In this document: positions 36,412-46,900 of the stretch, one piece after another | Layout: each line of letters opens with the position of its first letter | How positions within the stretch are numbered: the first letter of the stretch is position 1 | Assembly: GCA_019638615.1 (NCBI GenBank) | Contig: JAHBTL010000024.1 | Coordinates: 1 to 64,000 of the forward strand | Reading direction: 5' to 3' | DNA: 64,000 nucleotides | From: Chitinophagaceae bacterium | GTDB taxonomy: Bacteria; Bacteroidota; Bacteroidia; Chitinophagales; Chitinophagaceae | The notes under the pieces: model-generated | The model's input: only the letters and a program-made list of their open reading frames with translations | Database searches by the model: none | What the model was told of the DNA's origin: nothing | Program-made: the position numbers and the translations under genes

Positions 36412-37257
36412 TTATTTCAGACTTTTTAAATACATCAGGCTTTGCGGCACCTGCTCCAGGGAACGCGACGATTCGTCTTCTATAAAATAATGCTTAACAC
36501 CGGCTTTCTTTGCCGCTTTCATTACCGCCGCTATACCAACATCCCCTGAACCCAGCACTACGTTGGTTTCCACATCGGCCTGTCCTTTCTGGTTACCTTC
36601 CGTACCGGGATTCCGATCTTTGAGGTGCATCAATGGAAACCGCCCGGGATATTTTTGCAGCAATGCTACAGGATCATGCCCCGGGTGTTTCACCCAAAAA
36701 ACATCCATTTCAAAGTTGGCGTACGCAGGATTCATATGCTTTGCCATATAATCGAAAATAGTCCCGTCCTCATATGGCAGGAACTCATAGCCATGCGCGT
36801 GATAACAAAGATTGATATCATTCTCTTTTAATATTTTACCTGTCCTGTTAAATACTTCCACCGCTTTTTTAGCATCATCAATAGTAAAAGTTTCACCGTG
36901 GGGTATCCACGCAACCATTACATATTTCGCGCCGTATTGCTTTGCAAGGTCAACAGAAGCCTGCGGATCCTCTGCCAGTTTTTTAAAATCCGCGCCCACA
37001 CTTATTACTTTCAGGTTGTTCTTCTTCAGCAACGCCTTAAAATCTTCCACGGGCATTCCATAGCTACCTCCGCCTTCCAGTTCTCTGATGCCCATTTTGC
37101 TTATTTTTTCAAGCATACCCGGAATATCTTTTGGTATCTGGTTACGGAAAGAATACAACTGCACTCCTATCTCCTGACAAAAAGCAGGTAGGGTAATAAA
37201 TACAACAACACATAATAGCACCATACGTTTAAGCAAAGCGAACTTTAAAGCATTCAT
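36412..37257 (-). CDS. Exported sugar phosphate isomerase/epimerase-like protein
   Basis: About 281 residues with an N-terminal signal peptide (LLCVVVFITLPAFCQ, cleavage after it). The rest is an AP-endonuclease-2/xylose-isomerase-like TIM barrel: GVQLYSFRNQIPKD, LNLCYHAHGYEFLPY (INLCYHAHGYEF in the gene), FEMDVFWVKHPGHDP, MHLKDRNP and HYFIEDES supply metal and catalytic residues. Such periplasmic proteins in Bacteroidota often act with Gfo/Idh/MocA and ThuA proteins in sugar breakdown; one such pair lies at 58-60 kb. The ATG at 37257 is used; a longer ORF start at 37293 would break the signal peptide. Confidence 0.85.
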   Translation of the reverse strand: MNALKFALLKRMVLLCVVVFITLPAFCQEIGVQLYSFRNQIPKDIPGMLEKISKMGIRELEGGGSYGMPVEDFKALLKKNNLKVISVGADFKKLAEDPQASVDLAKQYGAKYVMVAWIPHGETFTIDDAKKAVEVFNRTGKILKENDINLCYHAHGYEFLPYEDGTIFDYMAKHMNPAYANFEMDVFWVKHPGHDPVALLQKYPGRFPLMHLKDRNPGTEGNQKGQADVETNVVLGSGDVGIAAVMKAAKKAGVKHYFIEDESSRSLEQVPQSLMYLKSLK

Positions 37258-37293
37258 AATATATCGTTTTACGGTTGAATGAATATACAACAT

Positions 37294-37830
37294 TCATGCT
37301 AAAAGAACGGGGCTACCTCCGGTGCCCTTTTGCGAAAAAGAAATCTAATTATTGAGTTCCTGTTGGCTCTGTCGAAATGACGGAACCTCACAACCGTATT
37401 ACGACCCCGACCAAAGGTTGGGAGAAGCACTCCCCGTACATAAAGGCTATGCTCTGCTGGGACTGCTTCTCCCGCCGTAACATCCGTTCAATTCGAACCT
37501 TATATTGGCGGGATCGCAGTAACCGAAAAAATGGTTAGGGCTGTTTCTCCCTGTCACAGCATTCATTTAACTCAAGCTCTTATACTGTCGGTACCCCAAT
37601 GACCTTTTTTACCAACCCCAAAATGCTGCAAAATTTTGAACTTAAAAAAAGAGGGCGCCTTCCTAATTATCGCTGCATATTTAGCTTGCCTCACCCTTTT
37701 TATTCCCTCTCCGCGCATCTGTAAGGAAAAGTGGTTCGACAATTTGGAAAACACCCAAGAAGAAATAGCTCTATTTCAAAAATTAAAGTAATTTAAATTC
37801 CCGTTCATATATTTCATAATTTGCCATTGT
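37294..37830. repeat. 540-bp gap with two module A repeats
   Basis: Copies of module A at 37448-37515 (ggactgcttctcccgccgta, ending gcgggatcgcagtaacc) and, weaker, at about 37536-37606 (gggctgtttctccctgtc, ending ggtaccccaatgacc). A ctgtcgaaatgacggaa word at 37370 also occurs in similar form near 186-198. No gene was seen. Confidence 0.65.
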
Positions 37831-37851
37831 TTGCGTATTAAAACAATAGTT

Positions 37852-38322
37852 ATGCAAAATGCAACACCAGAGGAAAAGTTAAAGCAACTGGAATTGATAT
37901 TACCGCCGGCACCCAGGCCCAAGGGTGTTTACAAACCTTGTCTTATTGACGGAAAATATTTATACCTGTCAGGACATGGGCCTGTTCAAAACGATCAATC
38001 GCTTATGAAAGGACGCATAGGGCGCGATATGGATGAAGAGCAGGGAAAGCTTGCAGCAAGGCAGGTAGGTCTTACCATGCTTGCCACCATTAAAGCGCAT
38101 ATAGGCAGTCTTGATAATATTCAAAGAGTGATTAAAGTGCTGGGCATGGTGAACTGCACCCCCGATTTTGAAAAGCACCCGTATGTAATAAACGGCTGCA
38201 GCGAACTGTTTGCCGCTATATGGGGCGAAGAAAACGGCGTGGGCGTAAGAAGCGCGGTAGGATTTGGATCGTTACCGGAAAATATACCTGTAGAAATTGA
38301 AGCATTATTTGAACTGGCATAA
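37852..38322 (+). CDS. RidA/YjgF-family protein
   Basis: A 156-residue YjgF-like protein of the longer subgroup: YLYLSGHGPVQND, RQVGLTMLATIKAHIGSLD, VLGMVNCTPDF and GVGVRSAVGFGSLPENIPVEIEA. The Arg of RSAVG corresponds to the catalytic Arg of enamine/imine deaminases. It would clear reactive 2-aminoacrylate-type products of PLP enzymes. The next gene, 13 bp downstream, is such a PLP enzyme. The start ATG 37852 is chosen over 37831. Confidence 0.87.
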   Translation: MQNATPEEKLKQLELILPPAPRPKGVYKPCLIDGKYLYLSGHGPVQNDQSLMKGRIGRDMDEEQGKLAARQVGLTMLATIKAHIGSLDNIQRVIKVLGMVNCTPDFEKHPYVINGCSELFAAIWGEENGVGVRSAVGFGSLPENIPVEIEALFELA

Positions 38323-38335
38323 GCATTTATAAGTA

Positions 38336-39460
38336 ATGAGCTATTTAAAAGATACATCGCAGGAGTGGTACAATATCTCCAATATTCAAACCATCGACTC
38401 CCCGGCATTGATAGTATATAAAGAAAGGGTGGTACAAAATATAAAGCTTGCCACCGGCATAGTAAAGAACATTTCGCTGTTACGGCCACATATTAAAACG
38501 CATAAAATGCGGGAAGTAGCGCAGATGCAGCTACAGGCGGGCATTACCAAATTCAAGTGCGCTACCATTTCAGAAGCGGAAATGCTGGCTTTGGCAGGAG
38601 CCCCGGATGTGTTGCTGGCCTATCAACCCGTTGGCCCCAAGATAGAAAGATTCATCAACCTTCTTAAAGCATATCCCAACACGCATTTTTCCTGTCTTAC
38701 CGACAATACAACCTCCGCAAAGGCCATCGCGGAAAAAGCAAGCACTCATAATATGGTGATTGATGTTTACATTGATCTGAATACCGGCATGAACCGGACG
38801 GGCATTCCCGCTTCGAAAGCCATGCCGCTGATCGATGAGCTGCGGCTCCTGGAGGGCATACGGCTGGTTGGGCTACACGCCTACGATGGTCATATAAGAG
38901 CTATTGACCTGGCAGCAAGAAAAAAGAACAGCGATGAAGGATTTGCCCCTGTGGCAGCATTGCAAAAACAGGTGCAGGAAAAATACAGGCAGTCACTCAA
39001 CATTGTAACCTCGGGCACGCCTACCTTTCCGACGCATGCCGTGCGCGAAAATGTAGAATGCAGTCCCGGCACTTTTGTGTTCAGCGACTGGGGATACAAG
39101 CACGGCATTCCCGACGAGCCCTTTGAATATGCGGCACTCGTCATTACAAGAATAATATCAATAGTAGACAAAAATACGGTGTGTACCGACCTGGGGCATA
39201 AATCCGTAGCCGCGGAAAACCCGCTGCCGAGAGTTCATTTTTTGAACGCACCGGACGTTACGCCGGTGGGGCAAAGCGAGGAACACCTGGTATTAAAAGT
39301 GGAAGACAGCTCGGTATTTACACCAGGCGATGTTTTATACGGGGTGCCGGTGCATATTTGTCCTACCGTTGCGCTGTACGATAAAGCATACGTGGTAGAA
39401 AATAACGCGGTAACTACCGAATGGCAGGTGGTGGCGAGGAACAGGTTTATTAATTTTTGA
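38336..39460 (+). CDS. D-threonine aldolase-type PLP enzyme
   Basis: A 374-residue fold-type III (alanine-racemase-like) PLP protein of the D-TA family. It opens with DSPALIVYKERV, then RPHIKTHKM with the PLP Lys, CATISEAEMLALAG, VYIDLNTGMNRTGIP, GLHAYDGHIR and VTSGTPTFP. The C-terminal metal-binding part has CPTVALYDKAYV, whose family pattern is HxCxx. It should cleave or dehydrate D-beta-hydroxy amino acids. Cotranscribed with the RidA-like gene, which fits removal of its enamine by-products. Confidence 0.88.
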   Translation: MSYLKDTSQEWYNISNIQTIDSPALIVYKERVVQNIKLATGIVKNISLLRPHIKTHKMREVAQMQLQAGITKFKCATISEAEMLALAGAPDVLLAYQPVGPKIERFINLLKAYPNTHFSCLTDNTTSAKAIAEKASTHNMVIDVYIDLNTGMNRTGIPASKAMPLIDELRLLEGIRLVGLHAYDGHIRAIDLAARKKNSDEGFAPVAALQKQVQEKYRQSLNIVTSGTPTFPTHAVRENVECSPGTFVFSDWGYKHGIPDEPFEYAALVITRIISIVDKNTVCTDLGHKSVAAENPLPRVHFLNAPDVTPVGQSEEHLVLKVEDSSVFTPGDVLYGVPVHICPTVALYDKAYVVENNAVTTEWQVVARNRFINF

Positions 39461-39474
39461 AAGGTAGCTATAAG

Positions 39475-39610
39475 CAGGTTGCAAGTTGCGGGTTACAGGT
39501 AGTTTATGGTTTGTGGTTATAGTTTATGAATGCTTATTGCCCACAGCTCACAGCCGATAACTCATTACCAATACCAGAAACAACAAACTCCAAACCCTTA
39601 CACTCCATAC
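39475..39610. repeat. W tract in the 440-bp gap before the MauE-like gene
   Basis: Words gcaggttgcaagttgcgggt, tttatggtttgtggttatag, gataactcattaccaatacc and caaactccaaacc. The remaining 39611-39904 stretch has no recognised feature except a likely promoter zone. Confidence 0.65.
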
Positions 39611-39904
39611 CATATACCTTTGTTGCATCCTGATCTCAAATCCTGCATCCATCCATCTATCAAACAAAAATCATGTTTTATCCGTGGCAATGTTTTCAGT
39701 TACTTTTATACAGCTTTAATAGTATTATAACCGATCAGGAAATATCCTCCTGCCAATAGGGAAAAATTTAAACGGATAGCGTTACTTCTGAAGACATGAG
39801 GCGAAAATAAATCCCGGTTGCAAAACTTTTAGCACGCATTGCAAACTAAATAAAACGGATAATGAAGAGATCATTGCCGAAATTTATGCTTCAATGTTTC
39901 CAAC

Positions 39905-40366
39905 ATGAGCATAATCGTGAAACACACCAAAATAATAAATATCGCATCCGGTATTTTCATTATCCTGTTCACTTATACTGCCATAAACAAGCTTATAGAT
40001 TATCCAACATTCAGGATTGCATTGATACAATCCCCTGTTCTGGAACACTATGCAGATATTGCAGCAATAGCGGTACCGGCTGCAGAGCTGATAATAGTTG
40101 CAATGCTGGTTATTTCTGTAACCCGTAAGACGGGGCTCATCGCTTCTTTGCTGCTAATGGTTGTATTTACTACCTACATAGGTTACCTTCTGCTTTTTGC
40201 CAACGATCTTCCCTGCAACTGTGGAGGGATATTAAAAGCCTTATCATGGAAATCGCATCTGGCAGTGAACATTTTATTAGTAGCCCTTGCGGGAGGGGCG
40301 TTATTTGATTTAAGAAAGCACAAAATTACTATTGCAATAGCCGGGAACAGCCGAACACCTGTATAA
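39905..40366 (+). CDS. MauE/DoxX-family redox membrane protein
   Basis: A 153-residue membrane protein with four hydrophobic segments (about 10-28, 50-71, 78-99 and 118-134) and a CNCGG motif (Cys104, Cys106) in the loop before the last helix. It resembles the MauE group (the membrane protein of methylamine dehydrogenase maturation), which is thought to supply disulfide-forming redox equivalents across the membrane. Two small secreted two-cysteine proteins follow directly and a TlpA-like protein is convergent, so disulfide handling of those proteins is a reasonable inference. Confidence 0.8.
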   Translation: MSIIVKHTKIINIASGIFIILFTYTAINKLIDYPTFRIALIQSPVLEHYADIAAIAVPAAELIIVAMLVISVTRKTGLIASLLLMVVFTTYIGYLLLFANDLPCNCGGILKALSWKSHLAVNILLVALAGGALFDLRKHKITIAIAGNSRTPV

Positions 40367-40406
40367 AAAAAGTAGGCAATTATTTAATCAGTCAAAATGA
40401 ATAATT

Positions 40407-40685
40407 ATGAAAAAGTTTCGTTTTGCATTGCTGGCACTGGGAGTGGCAGCAATTACGTTTGCGTTTACACCAGCACAATCTCCTTCAAAAACACCTGCTG
40501 CAATGATGTATGTATTTAACGCTTCTGGAGTTTTAATTGGAACCGCCCCAAGCACTGAGATATTAAAAACCGTTCTCTGTCCTGGATCAGATCAAATTTT
40601 CTGCGCTCAGATTTGGACTTCAAAGACTATCGATAATCATCCAGCAGGTATACGTGTAGCAGATATAAAAAAAACATTACCATAA
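40407..40685 (+). CDS. Small secreted two-cysteine protein, copy 1
   Basis: A 92-residue protein with a clear signal peptide (MKKFRFALLALGVAAITFAF) and a mature part of about 70 residues with exactly two cysteines, Cys58 and Cys66, in LCPGSDQIFCAQIWT. It resembles DUF6520-type small proteins by size, signal and Cys pair, but this is not certain. Its function is unknown. Paralogue of the next gene: the signal peptides are nearly identical, the middle is divergent and the Cys motif conserved. It lies 40 bp after the MauE-like gene, so likely cotranscribed. Confidence 0.78.
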   Translation: MKKFRFALLALGVAAITFAFTPAQSPSKTPAAMMYVFNASGVLIGTAPSTEILKTVLCPGSDQIFCAQIWTSKTIDNHPAGIRVADIKKTLP

Positions 40686-40835
40686 TATAGTACCATATGT
40701 GCAGCGATTTGAACAAGTAAAACAAAACAAAATTAACCTGTAGGAATAAAGCTTAGCGATATTAAAAAGCCATCATACTCGGCAAGCAGGGTTACCTAAT
40801 GAAATTTTGCTTCGCTTTTAATTAAAAATATTATT

Positions 40836-40908
40836 GCAATAAACAGGAATAGCCGAACACCTGTACAAAAGAGTAGGCATGAATATTTAAACTTAAAACT
40901 AAAACATC
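40836..40908 (+). repeat. Duplicated MauE 3' end and leader
   Basis: attattgcaataaacaggaa, then tagccgaacacctgta, repeats the last codons of the MauE-like gene and its spacer (40330-40380). This shows that copy 2 of the small gene arose by a tandem duplication whose left end lies inside the MauE gene. Confidence 0.75.
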
Positions 40909-41184
40909 ATGAAAAAGTTCCGTTTTGCATTGCTGGCGTTGGGAGTGGCAGCAGTTACGTTTGCATTTACACCAACATCATCTTCAAAAAAAGCTCCTAC
41001 TGCGACTGTTTATGCGTTCAGTAATACAGGCATGTATCTGGGATCTGCGACTGATACTACTTCATTAAAAAATACTCTTTGCCCTGGCGCAAACGAGATT
41101 TTTTGCGCGCAGGTTTGGACTCAAAAAACCGCACAAGATAAACCCGCTGGAACGCGGTTACCTGATATTAAAAAACCACACTAG
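40909..41184 (+). CDS. Small secreted two-cysteine protein, copy 2
   Basis: A 91-residue paralogue of the preceding gene: same signal peptide (MKKFRFALLALGVAAVTFAF) and same Cys positions 58 and 66 in LCPGANEIFCAQVWT, with a different sequence between residues 22 and 55. The spared Cys motif and variable middle suggest selection on a disulfide-bounded loop. It ends before a strong bidirectional terminator. Function unknown. Confidence 0.78.
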   Translation: MKKFRFALLALGVAAVTFAFTPTSSSKKAPTATVYAFSNTGMYLGSATDTTSLKNTLCPGANEIFCAQVWTQKTAQDKPAGTRLPDIKKPH

Positions 41185-41198
41185 AGCAGGGGATGTAA

Positions 41199-41237
41199 AA
41201 AAAGAGGCTAACTTTAGGAATAAAGTGGCCTCTTTTT
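41199..41237. terminator. Bidirectional terminator
   Basis: Stem aaaaagaggc (41199-41208) with gcctcttttt (41228-41237), extended inside by acttta/taaagt around a ggaa loop. It lies between the convergent small-protein and TlpA-like genes. Confidence 0.85.
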
Positions 41238-41289
41238 CAAAACATGAGAAAAAATCAAAGTGAATTAGCAATAAATTTCATCAGATAGC

Positions 41290-42570
41290 TCACAGTTTGT
41301 CATTGTCTTTTATAACAACAACCTCAAACCATCTTTCCTCAAAGGCAATTTCAAGATCAAAATCTTTAAGGAAATAATTAACATGTTTAAGATCTTCAAA
41401 TTTTCCGGGTAGCCGAATAGTTACTTTTTCATCATATCCAGTTTCATCAAGGAACTGAAAAGGAGACCAGGCATGCCTTCCGTAATTCAATATAGTTTCC
41501 ACAGGATATTTTAAATATACGTTATCAAGGCAAAGCGTATCTTTTTTATAATAAGCTTCTTCCCTTCCTTCCGTAGCCGTTGATATAAATCGTTTTTTTG
41601 TACCTTTTTGCCTGAGAACGATACAAGGGATTTTTCTTATTTCCAAATAACTCTTTAGATTAAAAAAATGATCGAGCTCATTTTGCATTTCAGTACAGGC
41701 GTTAATTCTTGACGTATCTTTCCACCAACTATCATAGCAAAAAGTATTTCGTCCGTTTTCAGCTTCTTGAAGGCGCTGCATTACGCTGCTATCAATAATC
41801 AATCTTCCATAATTAAAGCCCTTGCTCCATTGGTTATAAGCCATTACATACAGGCTTTGAAAATCAACATTTGTAGCCTGCGCTCTTAAAAAACCATTGT
41901 CAGGATGGATATACATACCATCGGAAGCAGGCAACCCCGGTTGATTCGATGAAATTATATTGTACTTGAACATTCTATCAAGTTCCATATTTTTCACAAG
42001 TGGATCAAAAAGAGAGTATTCCATGTTATCTTTCTTGATTGGTAGTTTTAGATCCTTCCCATCTATTAATAATTTTATGTTGTCCCGGTTAATGGAGGTA
42101 TGATCTGTTATAGCTTTAATTTTTCTATCCTTACCAATCCATATTTCATGTGGCGCAGTAGTGTGCGGAAATATAAGGTGCATCAATGTATCCGCCACTA
42201 CAGAGGGTAGCTTTACATGGCTTATTCTCTTTAAAGTGCTGAAAGTTTTAAGCACTTTTTCTTTACTTTCAAAAGTAACCAGCAAAATATTCAGGTCATC
42301 TTTAAACTCTTTTTGGATGGAGTCCAGCTTTGGGAAGCTTTCAATGCAGGAAGCACAGGCCGTAAACCAAAAATCAACCAGCAGCGCTTTATTATTCGCA
42401 AAGTCCGTTAACCGGGCCTTCCCTGGGGTATAGTTGAGCATTTGTTTCAGCTCAAAATCTGAAATTCGGTCACCCACCAGCATTCCCTGCGATTGAGTAG
42501 TGGCTATTGATAAGAGTAGTACATTTATGATGAAGACACGTACCTCCACTTTATATTTTGTAAATATCAT
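41290..42570 (-). CDS. TlpA-like thioredoxin-fold protein
   Basis: A 426-residue exported protein. An N-terminal hydrophobic signal (VFIINVLLLSIATTQSQG) is followed by a redoxin domain (residues 31 to about 170) with the active site WFTACASC (Cys72, Cys75) and DFELKQML. The C-terminal 250 residues form an additional domain with no recognised family, common in TlpA-like proteins of SusCD loci. It probably acts in the periplasm as a disulfide reductase. It lies 25 bp downstream of the susD-like gene on the same strand, in one operon. Confidence 0.82.
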   Translation of the reverse strand: MIFTKYKVEVRVFIINVLLLSIATTQSQGMLVGDRISDFELKQMLNYTPGKARLTDFANNKALLVDFWFTACASCIESFPKLDSIQKEFKDDLNILLVTFESKEKVLKTFSTLKRISHVKLPSVVADTLMHLIFPHTTAPHEIWIGKDRKIKAITDHTSINRDNIKLLIDGKDLKLPIKKDNMEYSLFDPLVKNMELDRMFKYNIISSNQPGLPASDGMYIHPDNGFLRAQATNVDFQSLYVMAYNQWSKGFNYGRLIIDSSVMQRLQEAENGRNTFCYDSWWKDTSRINACTEMQNELDHFFNLKSYLEIRKIPCIVLRQKGTKKRFISTATEGREEAYYKKDTLCLDNVYLKYPVETILNYGRHAWSPFQFLDETGYDEKVTIRLPGKFEDLKHVNYFLKDFDLEIAFEERWFEVVVIKDNDKL

Positions 42571-42595
42571 TTCTGCTGAGTTTAATAGTTATCAT

Positions 42596-43975
42596 TCAAT
42601 ATCCTTCATTTTGCGTTAAAAAGGGGTTTCGCAGTATTTGCTCAGAAGGGATAGGAAACAATGTATCTGTTGGCTGCCAACCTGGTTTTAGTGGCGCTAA
42701 AACTTCTGTTGTCTTTTGAGTTCGTTTCAAATCAAACCAGCGGTGTCCCCATTCTGCAAAAAGTTCGACGCGCCTTTCACGGGCAATAGCAAATAATAGT
42801 CCGTCAGAAGTATTTGCATTTGCAGGAGGTAAACCGGCTCGTTCTCTTATCAAATCCAGGTCATTCTTTGACTCCTCAATTTTTCCCTGACGGGCATAAC
42901 ATTCTGCTCTAATGAGGTATTGCTCTGCCAGCCTAAAAATCATATAGTACTCTGTTAAAGGTTGACCATATTCACCAATCTTGTATTTGTACGGGTAATA
43001 ATAAGTTTGTCCTTGCACCGTTTTCGATGCTACCCAACTGTCTTTTCTAAGGTCTCCTGCTTCAAATGAACTCATCAAATAAGCTGTTAAAGGAAAAGTG
43101 GGCGGGCCGGAAGACCAACTTAACGGTATAAAATTTGCACCTTCTGTAGTATTGTATCCATTTATCACAGGCATAATTTGCCAGATAGCTTCTTTGCTTG
43201 AAGTAAGAAAAACATTGTCAAGATCGGGGTCAAGAGCATAATTTTCGTTGTTAATAATAGATGAGGATTCCTGTTCAGCTAATGACCAATTTCCTACTGT
43301 CAAATACACCCTTGCCAGCAATGCAGTAGCAACCCATTTGTTAGGGCGTACTCGTTCATCTGTAGGATAAGAAGTATCCAAAAGCGTCCATGCATTTTTA
43401 AGATCAGCAATGATCTGTTCATACACTGTGGCAGATGGTGTTCTTGCTGCTTTCTGATTTTCAAGGTAGTCAGTCTTTAGCAGTAAGGGAACATCACCAA
43501 AAAGATTTACGAAATAATAGTAAATGAATGCCCGGCACAAATATGCCTCACCCAGTAGCTGATCTCTTATTGACAAAGGCAGATAGGTATTACTTTCAAG
43601 TCCTTCTATACAGGCATTCGCATGGTAGATAATATTAAATCCCTTCTGCCAAAAATCACTTAAAATAATCGTGTTACTCTTTGATACTGCATTGCTATTA
43701 AATTCAGACTGAGATGCGTTTCCAACATTTGAATTGTACAATTCGTCAGAAGCTAATCCGGTGTAGATCGTCACTCCGCCTGAGGAGATGACAGGGTATA
43801 TAACCATCATATTTGCATAAATACCTACAACAGCCGAAGTTGCAGTTTCCACATCTGTAAAAACAAGCTCAGAGTCTAATTTATCTATAGGCGATTCTAC
43901 TTCAACAAACTTTCTGCATGATGAGGTTGAATTTAGAAATAATACTAAAAGTATAATGTATCTAATATGTTTCAT
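42596..43975 (-). CDS. SusD/RagB-family outer-membrane lipoprotein
   Basis: A 459-residue protein. Lipoprotein signal: LVLFLNSTSSCRKF, with the lipidated Cys after SS. SusD-type TPR helices and family words GEAYLCRAFIYYYFVNLFGDVPLL, split as GEAYLCRAF and VNLFGDVPL, with C-terminal LAEQYLIRAECYAR, ERRVELFAEWGHRWFDLKR and LFPIPSEQI. It forms the lid of the SusC channel and binds the cargo outside the cell. The cargo is not a glycan by any local evidence, since no glycoside hydrolase is nearby. Confidence 0.95.
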   Translation of the reverse strand: MKHIRYIILLVLFLNSTSSCRKFVEVESPIDKLDSELVFTDVETATSAVVGIYANMMVIYPVISSGGVTIYTGLASDELYNSNVGNASQSEFNSNAVSKSNTIILSDFWQKGFNIIYHANACIEGLESNTYLPLSIRDQLLGEAYLCRAFIYYYFVNLFGDVPLLLKTDYLENQKAARTPSATVYEQIIADLKNAWTLLDTSYPTDERVRPNKWVATALLARVYLTVGNWSLAEQESSSIINNENYALDPDLDNVFLTSSKEAIWQIMPVINGYNTTEGANFIPLSWSSGPPTFPLTAYLMSSFEAGDLRKDSWVASKTVQGQTYYYPYKYKIGEYGQPLTEYYMIFRLAEQYLIRAECYARQGKIEESKNDLDLIRERAGLPPANANTSDGLLFAIARERRVELFAEWGHRWFDLKRTQKTTEVLAPLKPGWQPTDTLFPIPSEQILRNPFLTQNEGY

Positions 43976-43988
43976 TTTTCATCCAGCT

Positions 43989-46900
43989 TTAAAGGTTTAA
44001 GCTAATGCCCGCTGCTATAGTCCTTAAAGGGGGCAAAGCATAATAATTTTGTATTTCCGGATCTGTACCTTTGTAATTGGAGATGGTAAGGAGGTTTTGA
44101 CCAGTAAGAAATATTTTTGAATTGTAGGTTTTTATAACCTTAAAGATGACCGCCGGCAGTTGCCATGATATTGAGGCTGTTTTCAATCGTACGAATGATG
44201 CATCACTATAAACTCCATTTGAATACCTTAATGTTTCTTTAGCTGCATATACATCATTGTAAGTGATCGTAGTGAATTTCTGAACCTCTGATATATCACC
44301 ATTCTTTTGCCAACGTTCAAGCACATATTTGGGTTGGTTGGCAGAGAAACCAGGGATACTAAAATTGCTGTATATTGAATACAGGTAATTAATACCTGTC
44401 TGCTTCTTAAAATCAATAAAAAAATCTAACTCAATTTTTTTAAACGATAGTGTATTCCTGATACCGCCGTAGTAGCTTGGGTCTGCATCTCCCTTAACAA
44501 TAAAATCCTCGGGAATTGAAACAGCATTATCCTTATTAATATCGTCAAAATCAAACACTCCAGTGGAAGGGTTAGTGCCTAAGGAATTAAGTTTATATAT
44601 TACACTTAGCGGTTTCCCTTCAATATAAGAAGTGGAATAACCCGAAGTACTTAGTCCTTCGAAACGAACTAATTTATTGGATGGAAGGCTGATACTAGCT
44701 GAAACCGACCAGTTGAAGCTATTTGATTGAACGGGACTTGCTGAAAGTTCAAACTCAAATCCTTGATTCTGTACCAGTGCAGGAAAATTACTTATAATAC
44801 CTCCAAATCCCGTTTGAAGAGCAAGAGCATATTGAACCAGTTGATTGCCACTTCTGTTATTAAAATAAGCAGTAGAAAGATAAATACGATCTTTTAAGAA
44901 ACCAAGTTCCAATGCAGTCTCGAATTTTCTATTCGTTTCCCAACTGTAAAGGGGATTATACAAAGCTGAAGGATATAGCGCAGATGTACCCTGATAACTA
45001 TAATAATTAATAGTCCAGGTATCTAAATATTGATAATTACCAATTTGATCATTTCCGGTAAGCCCATAGCTTGTACGAATTTTCCCGTGACTTAGAAAAG
45101 GCAGTATTTTTTGTATAAAGCGTTCTTCTTTAAACAGCCATGCCGCTCCAAAAGCGCCAAAGTTTGCAAAGCGCCTTTTCGGTCCAAATCGGCTTGAGCC
45201 ATCTCTTCTGCCCGTCAGATTCAGTATGTATTTCTGATCCAAGTTATAGTTTACCCTTCCGAACAAGGCGGTATATTTATAATCGGAAAAAATATTAGAA
45301 GTATAAGTTGCTGAGGCTGCACTGAGCGAGTTTAAAAGATTATCGCTTTTATAGCCTGAGGCATCTACCAAGAGCGCATTTTGCCTGTTTTGTGAAAAGG
45401 TGGTTCCGACAAGTATATTCAGCCTCCCTTTTCCTATTAGTTTTTCATACTCAGCCTGCGGCTCGATTATCCAGTTTTTGTAAAGGTTTTGCGAAATGCT
45501 CAAACTCCCAGTAGGATTATAAATTGGCAACTGTGCTGATATAGGAACAGTCGATTTTTCTGATAACTGCATCGAGTTATATCCGAAACTGCTTCGAATG
45601 GATAAACCATTTGCTATTCTGTACTCAACCTGCAGGTTACTGAGAAGATTATCTGTTATGGTAGCATACTTAAAATCCAAATATGCAGCAGGGTTATCGA
45701 AATAATACCCCCCTTCTTCCCAATTCAGTTTTCCATCTTCTGTATAAAGCGGAGGAGCATTCGGTGGTATGGAAAGAAAGGATGAAATGGATGTATTAAA
45801 AAGATTGCTCCTGGCATTGGAATAGCTTGATGCCAGCCTTGCCGTAAACTTTTTATCCCTGCTTGTGTAGCTGATATTATTAGTGAAGAATATTTTGCTT
45901 ACCCCCATATCACCCGGAAATACAGTGCCTTCCTTATTGTAGCCTGCGCTTAAAAAAAGCTGGAGATTTTCATTGCCACCGGAAAGCCCTACCTGACCAT
46001 TATATGAATGGGAGATATTACCAAGCATCATTTTACTGAAATCAGTATTTCTTGTAGTATCCCAAATTAATATATCGGGAGCGTAGCCCTCTGCCCAGGG
46101 ATCAGCAGAAGGTGTAAATCCATCATTTGCAAGCGCCTCCCTTCGCATCTCCATATATTCAGCAGTATTTAGCATGTCCGGCAGTTTTGGAGCTCTGCTC
46201 CAACCCGTGTAAAAATTTGCAAATACCCTGGTTTTCCCTGCAGTGCCTTTTTTTGTTGTTATCAAAACAACCCCGTTAGCGCCTCTACTGCCATATATGG
46301 CGGTAGCGTCAGCATCTTTTAGTATTTCTATGCTTTCTATATCAAGCGGGTTAATATTGGCAATAGGGCTGAGTCCTGAAATACCACTGCTGGTAGTAAG
46401 GATTGAATATTGGTTATTGATGGGTTGGTTATTTGCTGCAAGCGGTACACCATCCACAATGATCAATGGTTCCGAACGTTGGCTAAGAGAATTTTGTCCC
46501 CGTACCTGAATACTTATACTTCCTCCTGGCACTCCACTTGATTGTGTTACTACCAGCCCGGGCACCTTCCCGTGAAGAGTTGCCAATGGATCGCTTACCG
46601 GCTGCTGGGCTATTTCCTCGCTACTAATTTTGCCGATACTGCCTGTATTAAATCTGCGGGATGTTTTTCCATATGCCATTACTACTGTTTCATCAAGCAT
46701 GCTTATGGATTGTTTCATAGTAACTGTAATAAAAGATTGTTTGCTTACAGTGACCTCTTCTTTATTATATCCCACGCTTGTAAATACCAAAACTTCATTT
46801 ACAGGAATATCCCCCAAAGTGAACCCGCCTTTTTCGTTTGTATAAGTCCCTTTTTTCGATTTAACTGCCGTAACTGATACGCTAAGCAACCCTACGCCAT

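Noticed and set aside
37572-37754. A 60-codon minus-strand ORF in the repeat gap
   Set aside because: It lacks family similarity and overlaps a degenerate module A copy.
39862-40128. Cys-rich 88-codon ORF overlapping the MauE-like gene
   Set aside because: It is out of frame with the clear membrane protein and its Cys content comes from tgc/tgt words in the overlap.
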